From positions 1 to 10,997 of the forward strand of contig VFKQ01000360.1 in NCBI GenBank assembly GCA_009885445.1: a stretch of 10,997 bases of DNA, written 5' to 3'. The notes under the pieces are model-generated. The model was not told the origin of the DNA. It worked only from the letters and a program-made list of their open reading frames with translations, and did no database searches. The stretch comes from Anaerolineaceae bacterium. Its GTDB lineage: Bacteria; Chloroflexota; Anaerolineae; Anaerolineales; Villigracilaceae. Within the stretch, counting starts at the first letter, position 1. The number at the start of each line of letters is the position of its first letter. A program made the translations under genes and the position numbers. Shown here piece after piece: positions 1 through 6,225 of this stretch.

Positions 1-84
1 AGTGATCTGTGGGGCAGATGCGGCACAGGCTGTAAGCAGAATCATAATGAAAGACAGAGCGCTCATGCGAATAATGCTGATCAT
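1..84 (-). CDS. Lipoprotein, N-terminal part only (runs off the window)
   Basis: This reading frame starts at ATG 84-82 on the minus strand and is still open at base 1, giving 28 residues. They begin MISIIRMSALSFIMILLTAC. This is a lipoprotein signal peptide: one Arg near the N-terminus, a hydrophobic core, then the lipobox LTAC, whose Cys20 would be lipidated after signal peptidase II cleavage. A GAGG Shine-Dalgarno core sits five bases before the ATG. A TATAAT box at 119-124 could serve as -10. The mature part begins AASAPQIT and is otherwise outside the window, so function cannot be named. The signal peptide argues for an outward-facing membrane-anchored protein, for instance a solute-binding protein, but that is only a guess. 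Confidence 0.6.
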   Translation of the reverse strand, partial: MISIIRMSALSFIMILLTACAASAPQIT

Positions 85-118
85 ATTTTCCTCGGGCCAA
101 TTAATCATGTACGCTCAA

Positions 119-124
119 ATTATA
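119..124 (-). promoter_or_regulatory. Possible -10 box for the lipoprotein gene
   Basis: TATAAT on the minus strand, about 35 bases before the lipoprotein start codon. No good -35 hexamer is visible at 16-18 bases, and the region upstream is occupied by the terminator hairpin. The AT-rich tract may therefore simply belong to that terminator. Confidence 0.3.
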
Positions 125-154
125 AACAAAAAGGACGGAGTTTGTATCCGTCCT
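125..154 (-). terminator. Intrinsic terminator, minus strand
   Basis: On the minus strand an 8-bp perfect stem (AGGACGGA / TCCGTCCT, 132-154) with a 7-base loop is followed at once by TTTTGTTT. It would stop transcripts arriving from the right, such as that of the restriction-modification cassette. Alternatively it could be the terminator arm of a leader in front of the lipoprotein gene. Confidence 0.6.
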
Positions 155-330
155 ATAAATTTCCGCGAGTACGCGGGCTGGACTCGCCAGCTACCTTTCA
201 ATCTGGTTGCATCATTTTCTCTTTCAGTAAGATTAGCGCTTTGTGCAGCGAAGCGACTGTACGCTGTGATTAGGCTGTGAATTCCCTGATGTCTTTAGAT
301 TTTTGAAATGATTACCATTTGAAGCAGGCC
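155..330. other. Gene-free structured interval
   Basis: I find no convincing gene here. Two stem-loops abut each other: CCGCG-agta-CGCGG (163-176) and GCTGG-actcg-CCAGC (177-191). With the terminator hairpin at 132-154 they make three hairpins within about 60 bases. Read on the minus strand this could be the 3' part of a structured leader RNA or small RNA. It matches no riboswitch class I can recognise. The rest (192-330) shows nothing supportable. Confidence 0.4.
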
Positions 331-370
331 AACGAGACTGTCGAAAAACCGAAATACAGAAAACCGCGCC
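331..370 (+). repeat. Direct repeat, left copy, flanking the R-M cassette
   Basis: Forty bases beginning AACGAGACTGTCGAAAAACC match 2429-2468 at 39 of 40 positions: 32 identical bases, one A/G difference, then seven identical bases. Both copies are in the same orientation. The sequence CCATTTGA also precedes each copy at slightly different distances. The two copies bracket the methyltransferase and endonuclease genes. Confidence 0.85.
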
Positions 371-451
371 GAGTCCCACAAATCCACTGTAGGCTTTGTT
401 GGGCAAACCCGATGAACGCAAGACTTGCCAATCTAAAAAGAACGGATAGAT

Positions 452-1258
452 TTAATCGACTGCCTGATCTCTTATTGTGTCATACATTTGATCGAAAAGT
501 GCAAGAATTTGTGGGTCATCCCCAATTTCTGACAAATAACCATCGATATCATAATAGTTAATATGTAGGAACCTATCAAACAATTGAGGTCCTCGCATTA
601 TATTTTTACTGGGTATGTAAATTGGTCCATACCTTTTTCTAGGATTTAAGTAATACAAGATTGGAAATAACTCATCTTTTGATTTAATTCGATGCCGAAC
701 GGCTAATCCAGCCCAGGTCTTAATGAGTTTTCTGTTGATGTCAACAAACTTGCCCGTATCATGGTCGTCGTTGTACTTCAGCTCGGTGTAAACAATTAAG
801 CCATCGTCCGTTTGAAACAAACCATCTACATCTTTGACAATACCCTGTCTTTGTTCATCGGTTGCTGCATTTTCTATTTCCAAAATTCTGTCCAGCAGAT
901 TTGAAAACACTTTTGAACAATCGTCTGGGCTGTAAGGAAGTTGACGCATAGTAATGTAATTGTCAATCAAGGCATCTGTTTCAGGTGTAAAATACAACGC
1001 GATCTTTCTGCCAGAATCTTCCAGAACTGTTACGCCAGTATCTGATTCCACTATGTTTTTCAATAGTTGCTCAATAAAATTTCCAAACTTAATATTTAGT
1101 CCTTGAAGTATTGCACCTATAACTCGATAGGGGACAGGCACAAAATGAATCTTTTCGGCGTGCTTTTTTGCCATCCTGCGGATATTTCCAGCAGACATAC
1201 TTCCGCGCAGCATTTCAAGAACAGTTTCCCGAATAATCTGTTTAACTTGATTGCTCAT
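452..1258 (-). CDS. Type II restriction endonuclease, HinfI-like (putative)
   Basis: A 268-residue protein encoded directly behind a HinfI-type methyltransferase. Its ATG lies 17 bases inside the end of that gene, so the two are co-transcribed and probably translationally coupled. Type II endonucleases are usually this size (HinfI itself is about 260 residues). A PD-(D/E)xK-type active site is visible: Asp143 and Asp145 in KDVDGL, then after two hydrophobic strands Glu159-Leu-Lys161 in YTELKYNDD. The conserved-looking stretch DDHDTGKFVDINRK follows. Expected activity is cleavage of unmethylated GANTC in the cytoplasm. The assignment rests mainly on linkage to the methyltransferase plus this motif. 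Base composition is AT-rich compared with the genes to the right, which suggests acquisition by transfer. Confidence 0.75.
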   Translation of the reverse strand: MSNQVKQIIRETVLEMLRGSMSAGNIRRMAKKHAEKIHFVPVPYRVIGAILQGLNIKFGNFIEQLLKNIVESDTGVTVLEDSGRKIALYFTPETDALIDNYITMRQLPYSPDDCSKVFSNLLDRILEIENAATDEQRQGIVKDVDGLFQTDDGLIVYTELKYNDDHDTGKFVDINRKLIKTWAGLAVRHRIKSKDELFPILYYLNPRKRYGPIYIPSKNIMRGPQLFDRFLHINYYDIDGYLSEIGDDPQILALFDQMYDTIRDQAVD

Positions 1259-2351
1259 CGTAAAGACCTTTTTCTACTCTGAATTTTTCACGTACATCAT
1301 CAAGACAAATTAGACTACCATTTTCCTGTAAATACCAATGCTCCCATCCATTGCAAGGAGAACCGTTCATATAATGACTGCCTGCCTGATGAATACTTCC
1401 TTCAAAACCATCCATAGTGCGAATCCGTGCGTCAGGTTTGATTGTTGCCGAGCGAGATTTATCTTTTGAAAAAAATAACTTTTGACCTGCTTGTAAAAAA
1501 CCATTTTCCACAAGCAAAGAAAATTCTACTTTTGGCGCAGATTTACTTTTGCTTCTTACATCAAAGGTTTGTGTATTAAATATTTCTGGCTGAATTGCGT
1601 CAATTCTTTTTTGTGCGACTTTTATATACTTTTCTTCTCTTTCAAGCCCAATCCAATTTCGGTGCAGGCGTTTTGCTACTGCGCCTGTTGTGCCACTACC
1701 AAAAAATGGATCTAAGACAACATCGTTTGGATTACTCGATGAAAGAATAACGCGATATAACAATGCTTCTGGTTTTTGCGTGGAATGTGCCTTATCGCCA
1801 TTTTCATCTTTGATACGTTCCGAACCCGTAGCCAATGAAAGATACCACCAATCAGAGCGCATTTGTTTTTCTTCATTCAAGCCTTTCAAAGCCTGATAAT
1901 TAAATGTGTATTTTGCGCCTTTTCCTGTACTCGCCCAAATCATTGTTTCATGGGCATTTGTAAATCTTACGCCACGAAAATTAGGCATTGGATTGGTTTT
2001 TACCCAAATTACATCATTCAATGTCCAAAAGCCTAAATCTTGCATAATCGCCCCAACTCGGAAAATATTGTGATATGAACCAATTACCCAAATTGAACCA
2101 GTGGGTTTCAATATTCTCTTGCAAGCAGTGAGCCAATTACGGGTAAATTCATCATACACTTCAAATGAATCAAACTTGTCCCAATTATCATCAACAGCGT
2201 CAACCTTGCTCATGTTGGGACGATGTAATTCATTTTGTAACTGTAAATTGTATGGCGGGTCAGCAAAAATTAAGTCAATGGATTTTTCAGGCAATGAGTT
2301 TAGATTTTCAACACAATCACCTTTGAGAATTTGGTTTAGGGGTAATTTCAT
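1242..2351 (-). CDS. HinfI/CcrM-type DNA adenine methyltransferase (GANTC)
   Basis: A 369-residue beta-class DNA N6-adenine methyltransferase. The catalytic motif IV DPPY is at residues 31-34 (FADPPYNLQL). The SAM-binding motif I follows much later as LDPFFGSGTTG, the motif order of the beta class. Long stretches resemble M.HinfI as I remember it: ILKGDCVENL near the start, GSIWVIGS, NDVIWVKTNPMPNFRG, AHSTQKPEALLYRVILSSS. The last 100 residues resemble the C-terminal RAMA-type domain of M.HinfI and CcrM. It should methylate the adenine of GANTC and protect DNA from the adjacent endonuclease. The ATG at 2351 is preceded by GGAG at 8 bases spacing and by TATAAT at 2372-2377. An orphan cell-cycle CcrM role is less likely because of the linked nuclease and AT-rich base composition. 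Confidence 0.92.
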   Translation of the reverse strand: MKLPLNQILKGDCVENLNSLPEKSIDLIFADPPYNLQLQNELHRPNMSKVDAVDDNWDKFDSFEVYDEFTRNWLTACKRILKPTGSIWVIGSYHNIFRVGAIMQDLGFWTLNDVIWVKTNPMPNFRGVRFTNAHETMIWASTGKGAKYTFNYQALKGLNEEKQMRSDWWYLSLATGSERIKDENGDKAHSTQKPEALLYRVILSSSNPNDVVLDPFFGSGTTGAVAKRLHRNWIGLEREEKYIKVAQKRIDAIQPEIFNTQTFDVRSKSKSAPKVEFSLLVENGFLQAGQKLFFSKDKSRSATIKPDARIRTMDGFEGSIHQAGSHYMNGSPCNGWEHWYLQENGSLICLDDVREKFRVEKGLYDEQSS

Positions 2352-2371
2352 TTTTCTGTCTCCAAACCATG

Positions 2372-2377
2372 ATTATA
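2372..2377 (-). promoter_or_regulatory. Probable -10 box of the R-M operon
   Basis: TATAAT on the minus strand, 20 bases before the methyltransferase ATG, inside AT-rich DNA within the repeat-bounded island. The -35 is weak (AAGTTT at 17 bases). No controller-protein box or C gene is seen. Confidence 0.45.
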
Positions 2378-2428
2378 AGGCAATTTTATTTTCAAAACTT
2401 CATTTGCCATTTGAGCAAGGGGTTGCCT

Positions 2429-2468
2429 AACGAGACTGTCGAAAAACCGAAATACAGAAAGCCGCGCC
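2429..2468 (+). repeat. Direct repeat, right copy, flanking the R-M cassette
   Basis: This is the partner of 331-370 with one mismatch in 40 bases, in the same orientation. It lies about 75 bases outside the methyltransferase start codon, so promoter and coding region sit wholly between the copies. Confidence 0.85.
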
Positions 2469-2605
2469 CGATCAACAGCTCGGATTTTCACCGCCGCAAC
2501 CATCGCGAAGTCCGCCTGCGCGGACTGGCCGACGAAGGCGTTGCGCTGAGTTTATCGAAGTGTCAGCTTTGCAATTGTAGTGGCGATTTCAATCGCCCAC
2601 TGTGT
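2469..2605. repeat. Stem-loop repeats downstream of the HAD gene
   Basis: No gene is visible. There are two clean hairpins: AGTCCGC-ctgc-GCGGACT (2509-2526) and GTGGCGAT-ttca-ATCGCC with a bulged AC end (2580-2600). Between them lies GTTGCGCTGAGTTTATCGAAG, in two parts like dispersed repeats common in genomes of this type. The second hairpin lies just after the HAD stop codon but lacks a T-tract on the minus strand, so it is a weak terminator candidate. Confidence 0.5.
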
Positions 2606-3223
2606 TTAGAGCAGGTTTTTCAATTCCTCTTTCATCGCCTCAACGCTTTTGAAGTGCACGGCCGTCATGCCCACTGCGCGCGCGCCCTCCACGTTCTGGA
2701 TGAAGTCGTCCACGAAAACAGATTCGTCTGCGTTCACGCCCATTTGCTTGAGCGAAAGTTCATACGCGCCAGCGCTGGGTTTGACCACGCCAGCCTCCGC
2801 CGAGATAGTCATGCCGTCGAAAGCATCGTCGAAGTGGTTGAGGCGTGTGTATTCGCGCAGGTCGGACCAGGCATTTGAAAGCAGGCCCGTTTTATAGCGC
2901 GGACGGAGCGAGCGGATGAAATCCAGCAGACTGCGGTCAATCACGTCGCCGGCGAAAAATTCACGACGGATCAAATCAACATCCGTGGCCGGGCGCTTCA
3001 ACAAGCGGGAAACATTCAGCCAGTGATCATCGGTAGTGATGCGTCCCAGCGAAGCCAGCTGACAAGACTCGCTCTGAAAAACTGCGCGCAACATGTCGTC
3101 ATAGTCCACGCCCAGCTTTTCGGCCAGGTGATGACGTGGCGAGTCGTATTCCGTGCGCAAAATCACGCCGCCGAGGTCAAAGATAACCGCCTTAATCACA
3201 GTCACCAGCCCGGGCACGCGCAT
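2606..3223 (-). CDS. HAD superfamily hydrolase (subfamily IA / YihX-like)
   Basis: A 205-residue haloacid-dehalogenase-fold protein, probably a cytoplasmic phosphatase for a small phosphorylated metabolite. All four HAD motifs are visible: I, FDLGGV with nucleophile Asp16; II, LLSN with Ser116; III, VVKP with Lys148; IV, VFVDD with Asp172/Asp173. A helical cap lies between motifs I and II, as in subfamily I. The second acidic residue of motif I is Gly18, as in YihX-like and epoxide-hydrolase-N-domain-like relatives, so the substrate class is uncertain. The given start is the only in-frame ATG. Family members usually begin MIKAVIFDLGG, so GTG at 3199 (or 3205) may be the true start. A short ORF with a strong ribosome site overlaps the 5' end and may couple translation. 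Confidence 0.85.
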   Translation of the reverse strand: MRVPGLVTVIKAVIFDLGGVILRTEYDSPRHHLAEKLGVDYDDMLRAVFQSESCQLASLGRITTDDHWLNVSRLLKRPATDVDLIRREFFAGDVIDRSLLDFIRSLRPRYKTGLLSNAWSDLREYTRLNHFDDAFDGMTISAEAGVVKPSAGAYELSLKQMGVNADESVFVDDFIQNVEGARAVGMTAVHFKSVEAMKEELKNLL

Positions 3224-3254
3224 TGCAGGCTGGCATATTCAGTTGTTTGCACAT
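3192..3254 (-). CDS. Possible 20-residue upstream ORF overlapping the HAD start
   Basis: ATG 3254-3252 is preceded by AGGGAGG at four bases spacing, far better than anything before the HAD starts. The frame encodes MCKQLNMPACNARARAGDCD and stops with TAA at 3194-3192, two bases beyond GTG 3199-3197, the best family-based HAD start. This geometry suits termination-reinitiation. It could instead be chance, or mark a lost longer HAD N-terminus. No function is known to me. Confidence 0.35.
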   Translation of the reverse strand: MCKQLNMPACNARARAGDCD

Positions 3255-3269
3255 ATTGCCTCCCTGATT

Positions 3270-3695
3270 CTATTTTTTAGTTTTGGTCTTTGCCTTGGTT
3301 GCGGGCTTTTTCACCGCCGGTTTGGCGGCAGGCTCTTTCGCGGCGGGTTTTTTGGCCAGCGGTTTGGCTTTTGCCTCGGCTTTGGGCTTGGCAACAGGCT
3401 TGGCGGGCGTCTTCTTCGCAACTGGCGCGTTCTGAGCGGCCTGCATGGCGTTGGTTTTGTCAGCCATGTCCTTCTCCATTTCTGCCACGTCCTGCTCGAG
3501 GGTCTTCAAGCCCTCCTGCCAGGCAGGAGTGAAAATTTCGAGCTTCTGACGCGAGACCGAGTTGGCGCGCCGGCAACGCGGGCAGTGCGCGTCAAAATGG
3601 TCAATGGCCTTGGATTGCATTTTTTGCAGGGCGGCCAGCTTTTCAAGGCGTCCCACGGTGAACAGATTTTGACAATAGGTGCAACGTATGTTCAT
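3270..3695 (-). CDS. Zinc-ribbon protein with histone-H1-like basic tail
   Basis: A 141-residue protein in three parts. Residues 1 to about 45 hold a four-cysteine zinc ribbon, CTYC near residue 5 and CPRC about 35 residues later. Residues from about 50 to 80 are charged and probably helical (KTLEQDVAEMEKDMADK), suggesting a coiled coil. From about residue 82 to the end there is a Lys/Ala/Pro-rich, disordered, strongly basic tail with repeated AKKPA and AKPAVKK units, like bacterial histone-H1-like (HctA/AlgP-type) tails. A DNA- or RNA-binding, nucleoid-associated role is inferred from this composition. The ATG at 3695 is chosen because GGAGG lies eight bases upstream; a TTG 15 bases further out would place that site inside the gene. 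A possible -10 (TATACT) is at 3723-3728. Confidence 0.75.
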   Translation of the reverse strand: MNIRCTYCQNLFTVGRLEKLAALQKMQSKAIDHFDAHCPRCRRANSVSRQKLEIFTPAWQEGLKTLEQDVAEMEKDMADKTNAMQAAQNAPVAKKTPAKPVAKPKAEAKAKPLAKKPAAKEPAAKPAVKKPATKAKTKTKK

Positions 3696-3710
3696 GTTGT
3701 ATTCCTCCAA

Positions 3711-3941
3711 CAGATTTTCGCTAGTATATACCGCGCACGGTCATAATATCTCGACACGGCTTTGCCGTCGATAACCGATTGCGGTTTTGAGAATCGCCAA
3801 ATTTAACCACGGATGAAAGGGATAAAAGGCAAGCCTTCGCGCTCTCAAATATCCTTCGCGGCCTTCGCCGCTTCGCGATGAGAAAAGCGCAGAAACTGAC
3901 CGTGCTCAGTATAACGTAATTCGCGGCAGGCCGGAGCGCGC
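3711..3941. repeat. Intergenic interval with dispersed stem-loop repeats
   Basis: No gene is visible apart from the promoter region of the zinc-ribbon gene. Hairpins are ACGGC-ttt-GCCGT (3756-3768), AACCG-attg-CGGTT (3773-3786) and GCGGC-cttc-GCCGC (3858-3871). TCTCGACACGGC at 3749-3760 resembles TCTCGATACGGC at 6109-6120, so these may be members of one repeat family. The phrase AACCACGGATGAAAGG (3804-3819) shares AACCACGGATG with 6954-6964. No T-tract terminator for the acetyltransferase operon was found. Confidence 0.5.
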
Positions 3942-4931
3942 TTATGCCTGCTCCTGCGCTGCCACGCCCGCGCGCAATTCTTTCTCGTAGAGCACGTACT
4001 CATTGACCACGTGCATGCCCGCCTTTTCATATAGACGGGTCGCGCCCGTCAGGCTCGAAGCGTCCACGCCCAGGCCAATCTCAAGCGTGCCGCGCCGGTA
4101 GAACTCCGCGAACGAATGTTGCAGAAGCGCCAGCCCCAGCCCCTTGCGCCGCCACGGGCGGCGCACACCCAGCGATCCCACCCAGCCAATTCCCTGCCGA
4201 TAGCGGCACAGCGACACGCCAGCCACCTCGTCCCCGGCCCAGGCGATGTGCCATAGCGACGGGTCGAAATCCTGCGCGCCAAGTTTCTGCAACTGCCAGG
4301 TCTCGAAGTCAGCGGGCGTGTGGCCCCAATGGTCGCGGAAGGATTCATCCGCAGCCTCAAACACGATTCGATTTTGGATGCCCTGCACGAACAGACGCAA
4401 TTCAACCCCCGCCGGCCACAGCGGCGCTTGAGGCGGGTCGGCCAACGAAATGCCCATGCGCCACGTGTAGCGAATCGCCGCATACCCCTCGTCCTCGTGC
4501 AAGAGACAAGCCTGCGCGTCTTTGCGGCCGGTCATGTTGCGCAGATAGACTCGCGCTCCCTCGGCCGCTTTCGGGATTTCCAAGCGCGCGCGCGCCTCGA
4601 CGACGCGCAACAGCGTTTGGCCGATGCCCTTGTCGCGCAAGGCGGGGTTGAGATACAGGTCTCCGTTCAGCGAACTGTGCGCGTGATGATCCATCATTTC
4701 GTTGTAGCCCACGATGCGGCCGTCTGCGTCAGTGACGACCCATGCGTCGGTTTCGAGGCTGAAGCCGGGAGTCTGCCATTCGCGGCGCATGTCGTCCACG
4801 CTGTTGGCCAGGGTGGCGTCACCCTCAAAGGTGCAGACTTCCCTCATTAAAGAGCAAACCGCTTCAAGGTCAGAGAGCAGCGCGGGGCGCAGTGAAAAGC
4901 CCGGGGCCAGCGAGTCAGTTGTCGTGTGCAT
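3942..4931 (-). CDS. Tandem GNAT-family N-acetyltransferase (two domains)
   Basis: A 329-residue protein with two GNAT domains in series, roughly residues 12-165 and 178-320. Each keeps the acetyl-CoA pyrophosphate-binding motif A (R/QxxGxG): RDKGIGQTLL in the first, RRKGLGLALL in the second. The second ends with the family pattern TRLYEKAGM. Two-domain GNATs of this size include MshD-type mycothiol synthases and peptidoglycan-modifying or resistance enzymes. Mycothiol is not expected outside Actinobacteria, so I do not assign that role. The ATG at 4931 lies 17 bases inside the preceding GNAT gene, so this is the third gene of a tight operon. The substrate is unknown. Confidence 0.85.
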   Translation of the reverse strand: MHTTTDSLAPGFSLRPALLSDLEAVCSLMREVCTFEGDATLANSVDDMRREWQTPGFSLETDAWVVTDADGRIVGYNEMMDHHAHSSLNGDLYLNPALRDKGIGQTLLRVVEARARLEIPKAAEGARVYLRNMTGRKDAQACLLHEDEGYAAIRYTWRMGISLADPPQAPLWPAGVELRLFVQGIQNRIVFEAADESFRDHWGHTPADFETWQLQKLGAQDFDPSLWHIAWAGDEVAGVSLCRYRQGIGWVGSLGVRRPWRRKGLGLALLQHSFAEFYRRGTLEIGLGVDASSLTGATRLYEKAGMHVVNEYVLYEKELRAGVAAQEQA

Positions 4932-5475
4932 GTTTTTCCATCCATTCTGTGCGCAAAATTCCCATCAACAGTTCGTCCCAGCGCCGGCTTTCACGGTGCA
5001 GGGTTCCGCGCATGCGTCCTTCGAGTTTGAAGCCGGCTTTCTCGTAGGAACGCAGCGCGCGCGGATTGTATTCAAAGAGGCCGAGGCTGACGCGATGCAG
5101 GTTGAGTTCGGTGAAGGCGTAACGCAGAATCAGGCGCATGGCGTCGGTGCCGTAGCCTTTGTTCCAATCGTCGCGGTCACCGAGGGCGATGCCCACGAAG
5201 GTGTCGCTGTGATTCCAGCGCAGGCCGCCGAGGCCGATGTCGCCAATCAGGCGGTCGTCGGCGAGGGCGCGAATGGTAAAGTCAAAAGATTCGTTGCGTT
5301 CGATGCGTTTCTCCACCCAGGTGCGGCGGGCCTTTTCTGAAAAGAGAATCAGCGGGTCTGAATCGGCGAGACGCATGCGCAGGCTGTCGCGGTCCCAGCG
5401 CGAGAGTAGGGGCGCGAGTTCTTCGGGGTTCATGGCGGCCAGGCGGACGAGTTCGCCGCGAAAAATATCTTTCAT
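4915..5475 (-). CDS. GNAT N-acetyltransferase, RimJ/RimL-like
   Basis: A 186-residue single-domain GNAT of the Acetyltransf_3 (RimJ/RimL/SpeG-like) group. It begins MKDIFRGELVRLAAM and carries motif A as NKGYGTDAMRLIL. The conserved tail is LHRVSLGLFEYNPRALRSYEKAGF. Relatives acetylate N-terminal amines of ribosomal proteins, polyamines or aminoglycosides; the substrate here is not predictable. The start at 5475 is supported by GGAG seven bases upstream and by alignment with the paralogue next door; the frame stays open upstream but without family similarity. Only one base separates this ATG from the stop of the preceding gene, so the two are co-translated. Confidence 0.85.
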   Translation of the reverse strand: MKDIFRGELVRLAAMNPEELAPLLSRWDRDSLRMRLADSDPLILFSEKARRTWVEKRIERNESFDFTIRALADDRLIGDIGLGGLRWNHSDTFVGIALGDRDDWNKGYGTDAMRLILRYAFTELNLHRVSLGLFEYNPRALRSYEKAGFKLEGRMRGTLHRESRRWDELLMGILRTEWMEKHAHDN

Positions 5476-5476
5476 G

Positions 5477-6070
5477 TTAATCTCCATTTTCTTTTTGGCT
5501 TTGCACGCGCCAATCTTCAGCAAGCAGTCCGTAAACAAACATATCCCAGTGGCGGCCATCGCGGTTGAGTCCTTCGCGGCGACGGACTTCCTCGACGAAC
5601 CCGGCCTGCTCAAAAAGACTCAGCGCGGGCTGGTTGTATTCAGGGAGCAGGGCTGAGACGCGGTACAGGCTCAGTTCGTCAAACGCGAAACGCAAAAGCA
5701 GATTGAGGGCTTCGCGTCCGTAGCCTTTGCGACGATCTTCAGGCGCGCCAATGCCCAACGACAGCCACGCGCCGCCGTTGCTCCATTCAATCCATTGAAT
5801 TTGGGCGAGACCAATCAAGCGGTCATCTTCGCGCGCACGGATGCGGAACGGGAAGACCTCGCGTTTTTCGTCAGCTTCTTTTTCAAGCTCTTCATATTTC
5901 TTTTTGATCTGCCAGGCAGGCATGGGGCGCGCCGGCTCGCGGTACATCATGCGCGTGAACGAGGCGTCATGCGTCCAGCGCGATTCGATTTCGGCGTCTT
6001 TGTCATGGTCGATCGGGCCGAGACGAATCAGTTCGCCGTCGAAGAGTGATTTTTCAAACATGTTGTTCAT
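5477..6070 (-). CDS. GNAT N-acetyltransferase, RimJ/RimL-like (first of operon)
   Basis: A 197-residue GNAT closely similar in layout to the next gene: FDGELIRLGPI versus FRGELVRLAAM at the start, motif A RRKGYGREALNLLL, and LYRVSALLPEYNQPALSLFEQAGF near the C-terminus. The two probably arose by tandem duplication. I chose ATG 6070 because AAAGG lies seven bases upstream and the family similarity starts soon after; ATG 6061 is an alternative. The frame extends to about 6130 through repeat DNA and should not be counted as coding. No promoter is evident between this gene and the terminator at 6177-6208, so expression may depend on readthrough from the promoter near 6370. Confidence 0.85.
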   Translation of the reverse strand: MNNMFEKSLFDGELIRLGPIDHDKDAEIESRWTHDASFTRMMYREPARPMPAWQIKKKYEELEKEADEKREVFPFRIRAREDDRLIGLAQIQWIEWSNGGAWLSLGIGAPEDRRKGYGREALNLLLRFAFDELSLYRVSALLPEYNQPALSLFEQAGFVEEVRRREGLNRDGRHWDMFVYGLLAEDWRVQSQKENGD

Positions 6071-6080
6071 CGAATGCCTT

Positions 6081-6161
6081 TCGCCCTCACCCCCCACCTC
6101 TCTCTTGGTCTCGATACGGCGGAAAATCACCGCCTACTCGACCAGCAAAGGAGAGGGGGGA
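6081..6161. repeat. Nested inverted repeats (dispersed stem-loop element)
   Basis: The inner imperfect hairpin (6107-6143) pairs GGTCTCGATACGGCGG with CCGCCTACTCGACC. Its outer flanks, CCCCCACCTCTCTCTTGG (6092-6109) and CCAGCAAAGGAGAGGGGG (6142-6159), form a second imperfect inverted repeat. The inner element looks inserted in the loop of the outer one. Related sequence occurs at 3749-3760 and at the window's right edge (10982-10997). The element fills the whole 5' region of the acetyltransferase operon. Confidence 0.6.
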
Positions 6162-6168
6162 AGCAAGG

Positions 6169-6208
6169 AAATAAAAAAGCGGCCACGGCGAATGCGCCGT
6201 GGCCGCTT
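6169..6208 (-). terminator. Strong intrinsic terminator, minus strand
   Basis: A perfect 14-bp stem, AAGCGGCCACGGCG / CGCCGTGGCCGCTT (6177-6190 with 6195-6208), with a four-base loop. On the minus strand it is followed by TTTTATTT, after two Ts within the stem end. It lies 18 bases past the stop of a 28-codon ORF and about 100 bases before the first acetyltransferase gene. A small TTGGT-tgaa-ACCAA hairpin abuts it on the upstream side. Confidence 0.9.
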
Positions 6209-6225
6209 GGTTTCAACCAAAACGA

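Noticed and set aside
2..280. Plus-strand open frame of about 92 codons
   Set aside because: It crosses the terminator hairpin and the structured interval, has no good ribosome site and runs antisense to the lipoprotein signal peptide, which is far more convincing.
155..330. tRNA, tmRNA or a known riboswitch
   Set aside because: No T-arm consensus, CCA end or conserved riboswitch core could be recognised on either strand.
319..561. Plus-strand open frame across the left direct repeat
   Set aside because: It reads through the repeat and antisense into the end of the endonuclease gene; no protein-like pattern.
2369..2878. Plus-strand frame of 169 codons starting near the right direct repeat
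   Set aside because: It runs through repeat DNA and then antisense to the HAD gene, and the translated sequence looks like an antisense shadow (many His and Cys).
3942..4931. Mycothiol synthase MshD
   Set aside because: The two-GNAT layout is similar, but mycothiol biosynthesis is not expected in this lineage and no other pathway gene is nearby.
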